The position numbers and the translations under genes were made by a program. DNA of 64,000 bases from Williamsia limnetica (GTDB taxonomy: Bacteria; Actinomycetota; Actinomycetes; Mycobacteriales; Mycobacteriaceae), in the NCBI RefSeq assembly GCF_003217475.1, contig NZ_QJSP01000003.1:248001-312000 (forward strand). The letters run 5' to 3'. The notes beneath the pieces were generated by a model. That model saw only the letters and a list, made by a program, of their open reading frames with translations, ran no database searches and was not told the DNA's origin. Every line of letters starts with the position of its first letter. Within the stretch, counting starts at the first letter, position 1. Below, in pieces: positions 52,368 through 61,412 of this stretch.

Positions 52368-54872
52368 TTACCCGTCCGAACGTGCTGCTTCGACGGTGTC
52401 GTGCTCTGAAGATCGGGAGTCCAGCCTACTTGACCAGCTCGCGATGACGGGATTCAGTCGCCAGAGCACCTCCACGGCGGCGATGCCGATTGCCGAGGCG
52501 ATCAGGGCGACACTCGTCTTGGCCCAATCGGTGGGGTCGAGTTTGAACAGCTCCTGGGTGAACGGGAGGCTGAAGATCAGCACATAGGCCAGGGCCGAAC
52601 CCGCGATCAGCAGAATCTTCCACCAGTTGTACGGCCGAGCGACCACAGCCAGCACCCACAGGGAGATGGCGATCAAGGTGATCAGCGCGGTGGTCGCGGC
52701 CTGCATCTGATCGGGTGTCATGTCGACCGAATCCTTGCTGCCCAGCTCCACCCCGCCACCGCCCGGGTAGACGATCGCGTAGGCGACGAAGGTGCAGACG
52801 GCGATGACGATGCCGGACGGGATCGCCAGCCGCAGGACCCGACCGACGAAGCCGGTACGGGCACGTTCGTTGTTCGGTGCGAGCGAGAGGATGAAGGCCG
52901 GGATACCGATCGTGAACCACGCCGAGATGGTGACGTGGATCGGCTGGAAGGGATACGAGATCGGGGTGAAGCCGAAGATCTTGCCCGCGACCCCGGCGAT
53001 CCCGATCATCAGCGCGAGGAGCACCGCGTAGACGGTCTTGGTGAGGAACAGGTTGGAGACCCGTTCGATGTTGCCGATCACCCGGCGGCCTTCACCGACC
53101 ACATACGGCAGGGTCGCGAAGCGATTGTCGAGCAGGACGATCTGCGCCACCGACCGGCTCGCCGAGCTGCCCGACCCCATCGCGACGCCGATGTCGGCGT
53201 CTTTGAGGGCCAGCACGTCGTTGACGCCGTCGCCGGTCATCGCGACCGTGTTGCCGCGAGACTGCAGCGCCCCCACCATCGCCCGCTTCTGGTCGGGGCG
53301 AACCCGACCGAAGGTGGTGTGGCTCTCGAGAACGTCGGCAAGTGGGCCCTGCTCGCTCGGCAGGTTGCGCGCGTCCACCGCGTCGTCGACCGTACCGAGG
53401 CCTAGGGAACCCGCCACGGCCCCGACCGAGACCGCGTTGTCGCCCGAGATGACCTTCACCGCGACATTCTGCGAGGCGAAGTAGTCGAGGGTTTCACCCG
53501 CGTCCGGCCGGACGCGCTGTTCCAGGGCTATCAACGCACGCGCGGTGACCGTGCCGGGGGCGCTGAGGCCGACGGCCTCGGAGTCGACCGGGACGTCGGT
53601 CGAAGCGAGCAGCAGCACCCGCAGCCCACCTGCCCCGAGCTCGGTGGCGCGGGCAGCGGTGTCCCCTTCCGGGTCGAGCAGCATGTCGGGGGCACCGAGC
53701 AGCCAGTTACCGCGATCGGCACCGGACGAGCTGTCGGCGAAGGAGATCCCGCTCCATTTCTTGGCCGATGTGAACGGCGCGATGTGGGTGGAGGTCCACT
53801 CGGGGGCTTCCGGAAAGGCCTCCGCCATCGCCTGCACACTGGCGTTCGGACGCGGATCGTGCGCTGCCAGCGCCGCGAGTGCCTCCTCGAGATCGGCCTT
53901 CTCGCCGTGCACCACAACGAGTTCGGACAGGCGCATGCCGTTCTCGGTCAGCGTTCCGGTCTTGTCGGCACAGACGACGTTCACCCGGGCCAGACCCTCG
54001 ATGGCAGGCAGTTCGTTCACCAGGCACTGCCGCCGGCCCAGCCTGACAACACCGACCGCGAAGGCGATGGTCGTCATCAGTACCAGTCCCTCGGGGACCA
54101 TCGGAACCAGGGCCGCCACCATGCCCAGCAACGACGCCTTGATGCCGTTGTCACTGATGAACAGTTGGTTGATGATCGTCAGGAGCCCGGCCGGGATCAA
54201 CAACCAGGTGATGATCTTGAGGATCTTGTCGATACCGCTGCGCAATTCCGAGTCGACAAGCGTGAACTTGCTTGCCTCTTCGGCCAATTGAGCTGCGTAG
54301 GCGTCTCGGCCGACCTTGGTTGCCCGATAGGCGCCCGATCCGGAGACGACGAAACTGCCCGACATGATGTGGTCGCCCGGCGACTTGTCCACCGCATCCG
54401 CTTCGCCGGTGAGCAGCGACTCGTCGATGTCGAGGGACGCCGATTCGACGGTGTCACCGTCGACGACGATCTGGTCGCCCGGGCCCAGCTCGATGATGTC
54501 GTCGAGGACGACCTCCCCCGGTGCGATCTCCGCCGCCACACCATCGCGCCGCACCATCGGCCTGGTCTGGCCGACGATCGCGAGGGCGTCGAGGGTCCGC
54601 TTCGCCCGGATCTCCTGGATGATGCCGATACCGCTGTTCGCGATGATCAGCAGCCCGAAGGCGCCGTTGATGATCGAGCCCGTGCTCATGACGATGATGA
54701 ACAGCACGCCGAGGATGGCGTTGATGCGCGTGAACACGTTGGCGCGGACGATCTGGCCGACCGTCCGCCCAGATCGATCCGGGAGGACGTTGACCTGTCC
54801 GGCCGCCACCCGCTCGGCGACCTGGGCGCTGGTCAGTCCGGTGGCGACGTGGACCTCACCGAGGGCGGTCAT
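52368..54872 (-). CDS. ctpE: P-type calcium-transporting ATPase CtpE
   Basis: An 834-residue P-type ATPase. The actuator motif is LTGEAD, the phosphorylation site is [14 protein letters not shown], and the hinge is [20 protein letters not shown]; ten membrane helices flank these. Mycobacterial CtpE imports Ca2+ and supports cell-surface integrity. The ATG at 54872 overlaps the stop of the MBL gene (ATGA) and is preferred over the start at 54890. Gene order MBL-ctpE-Rv0909-like is as in M. tuberculosis. Confidence 0.93.
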   Translation of the reverse strand: MTALGEVHVATGLTSAQVAERVAAGQVNVLPDRSGRTVGQIVRANVFTRINAILGVLFIIVMSTGSIINGAFGLLIIANSGIGIIQEIRAKRTLDALAIVGQTRPMVRRDGVAAEIAPGEVVLDDIIELGPGDQIVVDGDTVESASLDIDESLLTGEADAVDKSPGDHIMSGSFVVSGSGAYRATKVGRDAYAAQLAEEASKFTLVDSELRSGIDKILKIITWLLIPAGLLTIINQLFISDNGIKASLLGMVAALVPMVPEGLVLMTTIAFAVGVVRLGRRQCLVNELPAIEGLARVNVVCADKTGTLTENGMRLSELVVVHGEKADLEEALAALAAHDPRPNASVQAMAEAFPEAPEWTSTHIAPFTSAKKWSGISFADSSSGADRGNWLLGAPDMLLDPEGDTAARATELGAGGLRVLLLASTDVPVDSEAVGLSAPGTVTARALIALEQRVRPDAGETLDYFASQNVAVKVISGDNAVSVGAVAGSLGLGTVDDAVDARNLPSEQGPLADVLESHTTFGRVRPDQKRAMVGALQSRGNTVAMTGDGVNDVLALKDADIGVAMGSGSSASRSVAQIVLLDNRFATLPYVVGEGRRVIGNIERVSNLFLTKTVYAVLLALMIGIAGVAGKIFGFTPISYPFQPIHVTISAWFTIGIPAFILSLAPNNERARTGFVGRVLRLAIPSGIVIAVCTFVAYAIVYPGGGGVELGSKDSVDMTPDQMQAATTALITLIAISLWVLAVVARPYNWWKILLIAGSALAYVLIFSLPFTQELFKLDPTDWAKTSVALIASAIGIAAVEVLWRLNPVIASWSSRLDSRSSEHDTVEAARSDG

Positions 54873-56044
54873 GCGGCGATCTCCCACCACGACTGGCTGT
54901 CGAATCCGGGTCCGGTGCGTGAGCTGACGTCGAAGTGGGCGCCGGGCATCGGCGTGATCACCGGGATCTGAAGCGCCTGGGCCGCGGGCAGCAGTCGCTG
55001 AACCGGATCAGCCCACTCGTGGAGCGCGAGATTGAAGGTCGCCCAGTGGATCGGCAGCAGCAGCGACTCGGAGAGCTTGTCCCCGTTGAGCATCCGGTGG
55101 ACCTCGACTGCTTCTTCCGGGTTGAGGTGGATGTCGGGCCAGAGCCTGTCGTACGCGCCGATCGCGATGAGCGTCAGGCCGAACGGACCGTACGAGGCAC
55201 CGACCTCTGCGAAGGCGTCGGTGATACCGGAGTCGCCGGAGAAGAAGAAGTTGTTGTTCGGCCCCGCGACGGCCCAACTCGCCCACTGCGTGGTGTTACG
55301 TTGCAATCCGCGGCCCGAGAAGTGCCGCGCCGGGCAGCAGTTGAATGTGAGATCACCGACGGTGATCGATTCACCCCAGTCGGCCTCACGGATTCGCTCG
55401 GGGGCGATTCCCCAGTACTCCAGATGGGCGCCGACACCGATCGGCGCCACGAACATCGCCTCCGGATGCAGAACCGCGAGTTTGCGGACCGTTGCGGTGT
55501 CCAGGTGGTCGTAGTGGTCGTGGCTGATCAGGATGACGTCGAGCGAAGGCAGTTCTGAGAGGGAGTGCGGCACCGGATGCATGCGGGCCGGACCGACAAT
55601 GCTGGACGGTGAGCATCGTTTACTCCACACCGGATCGGTGAGAATGCGTCGACCGTCGAGTTCGACCAGCACCGACGCATGCCCGAACCACGTCGCCGCG
55701 AGGTCGGCGGCATGCTGCGGAAGCGGGGCGACGTCGAAGTGCAACGGCGTTTTCGGCTTGCCGATGTCCCCGCGGCGCAACATCGCCAGCGCCGCGGCCC
55801 GGTCACCTTCTATCGGGGTCGCCGGTTCGACATTCCCGAACGTGCCACCCGTCTGACGCGGCGACGCGCTGATGTGCGAGAGCACAAGATCTTTGGGCGC
55901 CCCCATTGCCCGATAGACCTCACCCCCCGCGGTCGCGCCGGCCGCGGCAAGCGCGACTCCGGCGGTGGCGGCACTGGTCAGGAGCCTGGGACCGGTCATC
56001 AGATTCGGAAGTCGCACCACGCAGGACACACTACCGGCCACCAC
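54869..56044 (-). CDS. Metallo-beta-lactamase-fold hydrolase (NAPE-PLD-like, Rv0906-like)
   Basis: A 391-residue protein with a short hydrophobic N-terminus ([16 protein letters not shown]) that could be a signal peptide. The metal-binding H-x-H-x-D-H is SHDHYDHLD, with later metal ligands in HFSGRG and FFFSGDSG and [15 protein letters not shown] near the end, as in N-acyl-phosphatidylethanolamine phospholipase D-type enzymes. It likely hydrolyses a phosphodiester or lipid at the cell surface. An ATG at 55999 is an alternative start. Translation is coupled to ctpE by a 4-base overlap. Confidence 0.85.
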   Translation of the reverse strand: MVAGSVSCVVRLPNLMTGPRLLTSAATAGVALAAAGATAGGEVYRAMGAPKDLVLSHISASPRQTGGTFGNVEPATPIEGDRAAALAMLRRGDIGKPKTPLHFDVAPLPQHAADLAATWFGHASVLVELDGRRILTDPVWSKRCSPSSIVGPARMHPVPHSLSELPSLDVILISHDHYDHLDTATVRKLAVLHPEAMFVAPIGVGAHLEYWGIAPERIREADWGESITVGDLTFNCCPARHFSGRGLQRNTTQWASWAVAGPNNNFFFSGDSGITDAFAEVGASYGPFGLTLIAIGAYDRLWPDIHLNPEEAVEVHRMLNGDKLSESLLLPIHWATFNLALHEWADPVQRLLPAAQALQIPVITPMPGAHFDVSSRTGPGFDSQSWWEIAA

Positions 56045-56131
56045 CCCCGACGACCGGGATCGATGGTGATCGGGAATATCAGAGCGGTACGCTGACTTCT
56101 ATTAACCATAGCCAGCAAACAGGAGGCAGTG

Positions 56132-57349
56132 ATGAGTCAGATCGTCGATGCAGTCATCGTCGGAGCAGTGCGCACTCCGATCGGTAAGGGGAATGCAGGA
56201 CACGAAGCCGAAGGCGGAGCTGGACCGAGAGTTGCGGGTGGTGGTCTCAACGGCGTTCATCCCGTCGACATGTTGGCCCACAGCCTGAAGGCGCTGGTGG
56301 CACAGACGGGCATAGACCCCGCGCTGGTCGACGACGTCATCACCGGCAACGTCACCCAAGCGGATGAACAGGGCCAGAACATCAGCCGCAACGCTGTGCT
56401 GGCCGCAGGCTTTCCCGAATCGGTGCCTGCGACCACGGTGAACCGTCAGTGCGGATCGAGCCAGCAGGCCATCTCGTTTGCGGCGCAAGCCGTGATGTCG
56501 GGTGTTCAAGACATCGTCATCGCCGCCGGCGTCGAGTCGATGAGCCGGGTTCCGATGATGTCCGACGTCCGTCCGGGCGCGAACCCGTTCGGCGAAGCAC
56601 TCGCGCAGCGCTACCCCGAAGGTTTCATCCCACAGGGATACAGCGCCGAATTGATTGCAGCCGACTGGGGATTCTCCCGTACCGAACTCGACGAGTTCGC
56701 CATCTCGAGCCATGACAAGGCGACAGCGGCGACCAAAGCGGGCCGGTTCGACAACGAGATCGTGCCGCTCGCGGGTCTGACCTCCGACGAGATGATCCGT
56801 CCGGGCGGGACCGTCGACAAGCTCGCAGCGCTCAAGCCGGCCTTCTACAACCCGGCGATGAAGGAGCGGTTTCCGCAGATCGACTGGCGGATCAGCGCAG
56901 CCAACTCGAGTCCGCTCTCCGACGGCAGTGCCGCAGTGCTGATCATGAGCAGCACCAAGGCCAAAGAACTCGGCCTCACGCCGCTCGCCCGTCTGCACAG
57001 CTTCTCCGTCGTCGGTTCCGATCCGATCTACATGCTCACCGGCGTCATCCCGGCAACCCAGAAGGTGCTCGCCCGGGCCGGGTTGTCGATCTCCGACATC
57101 GACCTGTTCGAGGTCAACGAGGCGTTCTCCCCCGTGGTGCTGGCCTGGGCCAAGGACACCGGCGCCGACCTTGCGAAGACGAACGTCAACGGCGGCGCCA
57201 TCGCACTGGGCCACCCGCTAGGGGCGAGCGGAGCCCGCATCATGACCACCCTGGTCAACGCGCTGGAACAGACCGGCGGACGCTACGGTCTTCAGACGAT
57301 GTGTGAGGCAGGCGGTCTCGCCAACGCCACCATCATCGAGCGGCTGTAA
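56132..57349 (+). CDS. Acetyl-CoA acetyltransferase (thiolase)
   Basis: A 405-residue thiolase. The acyl-accepting Cys is in [11 protein letters not shown], the His in [13 protein letters not shown], and the second Cys in [13 protein letters not shown] near the C-terminus. It cleaves or forms 3-ketoacyl-CoA in fatty acid or sterol metabolism. A strong AGGAGG (56121-56126) lies five bases before the ATG at 56132, which is preferred to the GTG at 56129. It stands alone, divergent from the MBL gene, and ends 15 bases before the nested palindrome of the second nuclease cassette. Confidence 0.93.
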   Translation: MSQIVDAVIVGAVRTPIGKGNAGHEAEGGAGPRVAGGGLNGVHPVDMLAHSLKALVAQTGIDPALVDDVITGNVTQADEQGQNISRNAVLAAGFPESVPATTVNRQCGSSQQAISFAAQAVMSGVQDIVIAAGVESMSRVPMMSDVRPGANPFGEALAQRYPEGFIPQGYSAELIAADWGFSRTELDEFAISSHDKATAATKAGRFDNEIVPLAGLTSDEMIRPGGTVDKLAALKPAFYNPAMKERFPQIDWRISAANSSPLSDGSAAVLIMSSTKAKELGLTPLARLHSFSVVGSDPIYMLTGVIPATQKVLARAGLSISDIDLFEVNEAFSPVVLAWAKDTGADLAKTNVNGGAIALGHPLGASGARIMTTLVNALEQTGGRYGLQTMCEAGGLANATIIERL

Positions 57350-57364
57350 TCCCCCGCCCCTCCC

Positions 57365-57430
57365 AAACGCTCCACAAATACGAAGGCGCTCCACATATTT
57401 GTGGAGCGTCTTTGTAGTTGTGGAGCGTTT
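57365..57430. repeat. Nested four-arm palindrome, CGCTCCAC family, 3' of nuclease gene
   Basis: Outer arms AAACGCTCCAC (57365-57375) and GTGGAGCGTTT (57420-57430); inner arms CGCTCCAC (57387-57394) and GTGGAGCG (57401-57408) around ATATTT. It lies 10 bases from the nuclease stop and between two convergent genes. It is close to identical to the copy at 58489-58550 and in the same orientation. Confidence 0.9.
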
Positions 57431-57440
57431 ACGGGTGGGC

Positions 57441-58436
57441 CTAGGCGTATCCCGCTCTGCGCAGGCCGTTGCGCAGGATCCGGCGCAACCGGTCGGGGTT
57501 CATCAGATCGTCCCAGCCCCACCGAGCGACGGTGAACCCCAGTTCGTTCAGACGCTCCTCGCGTCGTTTCTCCCGGTAGACCGCATCGGCAGGCGATTCA
57601 CCCGGCTTCAGGTAGCGGATGTACTTGTCGTACCCGTCGAATTCGCCCAACAGTGTGCCCTTGATGCGAAAGTCGGTTCGCGCCGCGAAGACACCGTCCG
57701 AGTCATGGATCTCCGGTTGCAGCTCGAGTACCGGGATATCACCCATGGTGGACATCAATGCGCGCGACCAAGACTCACCGATGCTCTCCGCTGCGACATC
57801 GGCGAATGCCACCGCTCGTCGTGCAGTGTCGATGCCTTTTCGTCGACCGGCCCGAGCGACGATGGTCTCCAGTTCGAGACGCGTCGCTCCCATGCGCAGC
57901 GCGGCGTCACACGCGCAGACTCCCTGTTCGAAGGTGCCGGCGCGACTGATGTCGACCGCCGTCCGTGCCGGTGTCGTCACCAGGAGTCCGGGCAGTTCGA
58001 TGACCTCATCCGGCTGCCAGGGCGTTGCATGAAGGGTGCAGGCACGAGTTCGATCGCGACCACCACCGGTCCGGTTGGCGGTGAAATGCACCCGCTCGAG
58101 ATCACCTCCCAGCATCGGCATTCCCCACAGCGCTGCCGCCGACCAATGGCTGACCGCTTTGTCGCCACGCCCCGCGTCGACTGCTCCGAGAACCTTGTAT
58201 CGGTAGCGGTGTTGCCGCTGTTCACGAGTCAGCAGTTCTCCGGCCGACCCACTGGGCAGATACATCCCCCAGTAGACCCTCTCCAGCGTGCCGTGCCGAG
58301 TTGCTGCCTGGAGCGAGTGGTCGCTCAGGCCTGCCGTACGCGCGTTGCGGCGCAGAATGAGCCCGTCCGGTGTCAGTTCGTGTTCCCCCACCTGACCGAT
58401 CCTGGGGCACCAACTCCGCCCGCCTGCCGGATCCAT
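57441..58436 (-). CDS. AbiEi-like N-terminus plus PD-(D/E)XK nuclease-like protein (paralogue)
   Basis: A 331-residue protein from the ATG at 58436. The N-terminal part has the AbiEi-like winged-helix pattern (SLQAATRHGTLERVYWGMYL, AVSHWSAAALWGMPM). The C-terminus matches the 44601 gene almost residue by residue: ESIGESWSRALMS, ARTDFRIKG, LGEFDGYDKYIRYLKPGESP, VYREKRREERLNELG, VARWGWDDLMNPDRLR. Conserved Glu, Asp, Glu and Lys positions fit a metal-dependent nuclease. The GTG at 58481 is rejected because it lies inside a DnaA-box-like motif and has no match in the paralogue. No toxin partner gene is adjacent. Confidence 0.78.
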   Translation of the reverse strand: MDPAGGRSWCPRIGQVGEHELTPDGLILRRNARTAGLSDHSLQAATRHGTLERVYWGMYLPSGSAGELLTREQRQHRYRYKVLGAVDAGRGDKAVSHWSAAALWGMPMLGGDLERVHFTANRTGGGRDRTRACTLHATPWQPDEVIELPGLLVTTPARTAVDISRAGTFEQGVCACDAALRMGATRLELETIVARAGRRKGIDTARRAVAFADVAAESIGESWSRALMSTMGDIPVLELQPEIHDSDGVFAARTDFRIKGTLLGEFDGYDKYIRYLKPGESPADAVYREKRREERLNELGFTVARWGWDDLMNPDRLRRILRNGLRRAGYA

Positions 58437-58454
58437 GCCGTTCAGATCGAGGGC

Positions 58455-58481
58455 TGTGGATAGCTTGCCTACTGTGGACAA
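58455..58481 (-). promoter_or_regulatory. Paired DnaA-box-like motifs in the nuclease leader
   Basis: Read on the gene strand: TTGTCCACA (58481-58473), a perfect actinobacterial DnaA box, then CTATCCACA (58463-58455), 18 bases on. They follow the palindrome by 7 bases and precede the ATG by about 20. The leader shares GTCTG and both boxes, at nearly the same spacing, with the 44.5-kb locus. Confidence 0.6.
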
Positions 58482-58488
58482 CCATCAG

Positions 58489-58550
58489 ACGCTCCACAAA
58501 TACAAAGCCGCTCCACATATTTGTGGAGCGGCTTTGTAAAGGTGGAGCGT
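58489..58550. repeat. Nested four-arm palindrome, CGCTCCAC family, 5' of nuclease gene
   Basis: Outer arms ACGCTCCAC (58489-58497) and GTGGAGCGT (58542-58550); inner arms CGCTCCAC (58509-58516) and GTGGAGCG (58523-58530) around ATATTT. AATACAAAG and CTTTGTAAA lengthen the stem. It sits in a divergent gap between the nuclease and the ROK kinase, so termination cannot be its only role. Confidence 0.9.
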
Positions 58551-58590
58551 TTGCGGGAGGTGGTGGAGATGGGGCCACTACACTGGAACG

Positions 58591-59532
58591 GTGGCAGATG
58601 AGTTGGTGTTGGCGATCGACCTCGGTGGCACGAAAGTGGAAGCCGCTCTGGTCGACCCGGACGGGGCGGTACTCGCCGCTACGCGAAGCCGGGCTCCGAC
58701 AGGCGCAGGTTCCTCGACCACGGACCTCGACGCTGCCGTTCTTGCGGTGGTCGACCACGCGCTGAGCAACGCACCCGAGAGCGCGACGATCATCGGCGTC
58801 GGGATCGCGGCGGCCGGGCCTGTCGACGAACAGGCGGGAACACTCTCCCCCATCAACATTCCACAGTGGCGCGACTACCCGCTGCGAGCGCTGATCGTGG
58901 AACGCATCCGAGAAACTCTGGGAGACAAACCCGTCCACTTCCACCGCGACGGCGTGGCCATCGTGCTGGCTGCCCACTGGCGAGGCAACGCAGCAGGGGT
59001 GAACAACTTGCTGGGAATGGTGATCTCCACCGGTATCGGCGGTGGCTTCATCTCCGGCGGCCGAGTTCTTGCGGGCAACTCCGGGCACATCGGGCAGATC
59101 CAGGTTTCCGGCTTCACCGGCGAGCTGAGCATCGGGAGCCGGACCACCCTGGAATCGGTTGCCTCCGGGCCGCATACGGTCGCGTGGGCAAATACACAGG
59201 GATGGACCGGACGCACCGGAGAAGAACTCGCCGCCGCCTACCGCGACGGTGATCCGATTGCCCGACGCGCCGTGATACGGGTGTCCGAGGCGGTGGGCCA
59301 GGCGATCTGTAGTGCGTGCGCGCTGGTCGAGACCGACGTGGTGGCCATCGGCGGCGGGTTCTCGCAGGTCACCCCCGACCTCGTACCGATGATCGCGCAG
59401 GTGGTGAACAGCCACCCTCTGGACTATGTTTCGCGAGTGCGGGTCATCGACGCAGGACTTGCCGAGACCGCGCCGCTCACCGGCGCGGCCGCCCTGGTCT
59501 ACCGACGTGATCTGGTGGGGCTACACCCCTGA
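58591..59532 (+). CDS. ROK family sugar kinase
   Basis: A 313-residue protein. The phosphate-binding motif is AIDLGGTKVEAAL, and the catalytic Asp is in FHRDGVAIV; GNSGHIGQIQV follows. ROK kinases normally bind zinc through a C-x-C-G-x-x-G-C motif after G-H; here this stretch has no Cys, so the zinc site is missing. It probably phosphorylates glucose or an amino sugar. A TACACT box (58579-58584) six bases before the GTG suggests a leaderless mRNA. The promoter lies just beside the nested palindrome. Confidence 0.85.
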   Translation: MADELVLAIDLGGTKVEAALVDPDGAVLAATRSRAPTGAGSSTTDLDAAVLAVVDHALSNAPESATIIGVGIAAAGPVDEQAGTLSPINIPQWRDYPLRALIVERIRETLGDKPVHFHRDGVAIVLAAHWRGNAAGVNNLLGMVISTGIGGGFISGGRVLAGNSGHIGQIQVSGFTGELSIGSRTTLESVASGPHTVAWANTQGWTGRTGEELAAAYRDGDPIARRAVIRVSEAVGQAICSACALVETDVVAIGGGFSQVTPDLVPMIAQVVNSHPLDYVSRVRVIDAGLAETAPLTGAAALVYRRDLVGLHP

Positions 59533-59572
59533 CAACCGCGCGACCACCGGTGCGGAGTTCGTGTCGAGAAGG

Positions 59573-60712
59573 TCAGCCCGCCAGCGATCGACTGATGACG
59601 AGTCGCTGGATCTGGTTCGTTCCCTCGAAGATCTGGGTGATCTTCGCTTCGCGCATGAGCCGCTCGACGCGGAAGTCCTTGGTGTATCCGTAGCCACCGA
59701 AGACCTGGACTGCGTCGGTGGTGACCTTCATGGCGGCGTCGGTGGCCACCAGCTTCGCCACCGATGCGTTGCGGGAGTACGGCAGTCCGGCGTCGCGGCG
59801 TCGCGCGGCATCGAGGTAGGTCGCACGCGCGGAGTCGACTGCAGCAGCCATGTCCGCGAGCAGGAAGCCCAGCCCCTGGTGATCGATGATCTTCTTACCG
59901 AATGTTTTTCGCTCTTTTGCATAGGCGACCGCTTCATCGAGTGCGGCCTGGGCGATTCCGACCGCGACCGCGGCGATGCCCAGCCGTCCGGAATCGAGTG
60001 CGCTGAAGGCGATCTGCAGTCCCTGACCATCCCCTCCGATACGACGCTCCTCGGGGATGAAGGCTCCATCGTAGTGCGCAGATGTCGTCGGGACCGCCGC
60101 CAGGCCCATCTTCTCTTCGGGCTTGCCGAAGGTGAGTCCCTCGGTGTCGCCGGGGACCAGAAAGCAGGAAATTCCCTTGGATCCTTCGCCTGTGCGCGCG
60201 AAAAGATTGTAGAAGTCCGCGACGCCACCGTGGGTGATCCAGGCTTTGGCTCCGGTCACCCGGTACCCGCCGCCCGTGGCCTCCGCCTTGCAGTTCAGGG
60301 CCGCGGCATCTGAACCGGCCTGCGGCTCCGACAGGCTGTAGGCACCGATCTTCTCGCCACCGAGCATCTCCGGCAGCCATCGCTGCTTCTGCTCGTCCGT
60401 CCCGAACATCATGAGTGGATGGCAGGACAGACTGTGCACACTCACCGCCACGGCCACTGCGGCCCAGCGCGCCGCGAGCTCTTCGAGGACTTGCAGGTAC
60501 ACCTCGTACGGCTGGCCACCCCCGCCCCACTCCTCGGGGTACGGCAGGCTGAGCAACCCGGTCTGACCGAGCACGGCAAAGGCTTCCTCCGGATACTTCT
60601 CGGCCTTCTCGTACTCGTCGACGATCGGCTTGAGGGTCTTATCGGCAACGTCGCTCGCCAATTGCACCAGGTCACGGGCTTCTTCGGTAGGCAGTAGTCG
60701 ATTGACAGACAT
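59573..60712 (-). CDS. Acyl-CoA dehydrogenase
   Basis: A 379-residue flavoenzyme. Motifs YSLSEPQAGSDAAALN and AWITHGG mark the FAD/substrate face, and the catalytic Glu is in QIFEGTNQIQR near the C-terminus. It introduces the alpha-beta double bond in acyl-CoA, passing electrons to ETF. It is divergent from a TetR gene with four CAGTACT sites between the starts, so repression and induction by an acyl-CoA are likely. A chain-length preference cannot be read from sequence. Confidence 0.94.
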   Translation of the reverse strand: MSVNRLLPTEEARDLVQLASDVADKTLKPIVDEYEKAEKYPEEAFAVLGQTGLLSLPYPEEWGGGGQPYEVYLQVLEELAARWAAVAVAVSVHSLSCHPLMMFGTDEQKQRWLPEMLGGEKIGAYSLSEPQAGSDAAALNCKAEATGGGYRVTGAKAWITHGGVADFYNLFARTGEGSKGISCFLVPGDTEGLTFGKPEEKMGLAAVPTTSAHYDGAFIPEERRIGGDGQGLQIAFSALDSGRLGIAAVAVGIAQAALDEAVAYAKERKTFGKKIIDHQGLGFLLADMAAAVDSARATYLDAARRRDAGLPYSRNASVAKLVATDAAMKVTTDAVQVFGGYGYTKDFRVERLMREAKITQIFEGTNQIQRLVISRSLAG

Positions 60713-60741
60713 CGCGATCTCCCTCGATCATCACGGCGGGA

Positions 60742-60800
60742 CAGTACTGGCACGCCAGCTTCAGTACTCAACACAGTACTGGACGACGTCAAGCAGTACT
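60742..60800. promoter_or_regulatory. Operator array: four CAGTACT sites
   Basis: CAGTACT occurs at 60742, 60762, 60774 and 60794, start-to-start distances 20, 12 and 20. Sites 1 and 3 extend to the perfect palindrome CAGTACTG. The fourth overlaps the TetR gene's TACTAT box (60797-60802), seven bases before its ATG, so bound repressor would block its own promoter and the dehydrogenase promoter. The symmetric spacing suggests two dimer pairs. Confidence 0.85.
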
Positions 60801-60809
60801 ATCTACCCC

Positions 60810-61412
60810 ATGGTCCCGACCACCGCTCCAGGCGTTCACGCCACCGCACGCCGGGCCGAGTTGTTCGACTCGCTTGTGCGCCTTTTCCTGTCCGAGGGGT
60901 TCGCGCACCTCACTCTCGACGAGATCGCCGCCCGGTTGCGGTGCTCGAAGTCGACCCTTTACACCCTGGCGGGTAGCAAAGGCGACCTCGTCCAAGCGGT
61001 CACCGTCCATTTCTTCCGTGCCGCGACCGCCGAGGTAGAAGGGGCAGTGGCAACAGCGGACGGAACCCGCGCCCGCCTCACGGCGTATCTGACGGCGGTC
61101 GGGGCCGCGCTGGCCCCGGCATCCGAACAGTTCATGGACGACCTCGCCGGATATCCACCGGCTCGAGATGTCTACGAACACAACACCAGGGCTGCGGCGG
61201 ACCGGGTACGCGATCTCATCATCGAGGGCGCCGCGGCCGGTGATGTGCGCGACGTCCACGCCGCGTTCGTCGCCGATGTCGCCACGTCGGTCATGGTGCG
61301 CATCCAGCAACGCAGCATCAAAAACGCTGTCGGACTGGATGACTCGTCGGCCTACCTGGAGCTTGCCGAACTGCTGACCACAGGGATCGGTCCGCTACCG
61401 GCGACCTCGTGA
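60810..61412 (+). CDS. TetR family regulator of the adjacent acyl-CoA dehydrogenase
   Basis: A 200-residue TetR protein. The helix-turn-helix is in LFLSEGFAHLTLDEIAARLR and CSKSTLYTLAGSKGDLVQAV. It has the size and domain layout of fatty-acid-responsive TetR regulators. It is divergent from the dehydrogenase over the CAGTACT array. The ATG at 60810 is chosen for the -10 box seven bases upstream; the ORF start at 60630 lies inside the dehydrogenase gene. Its 3' end overlaps the convergent FUSC gene by 61 bases. Confidence 0.9.
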   Translation: MVPTTAPGVHATARRAELFDSLVRLFLSEGFAHLTLDEIAARLRCSKSTLYTLAGSKGDLVQAVTVHFFRAATAEVEGAVATADGTRARLTAYLTAVGAALAPASEQFMDDLAGYPPARDVYEHNTRAAADRVRDLIIEGAAAGDVRDVHAAFVADVATSVMVRIQQRSIKNAVGLDDSSAYLELAELLTTGIGPLPATS

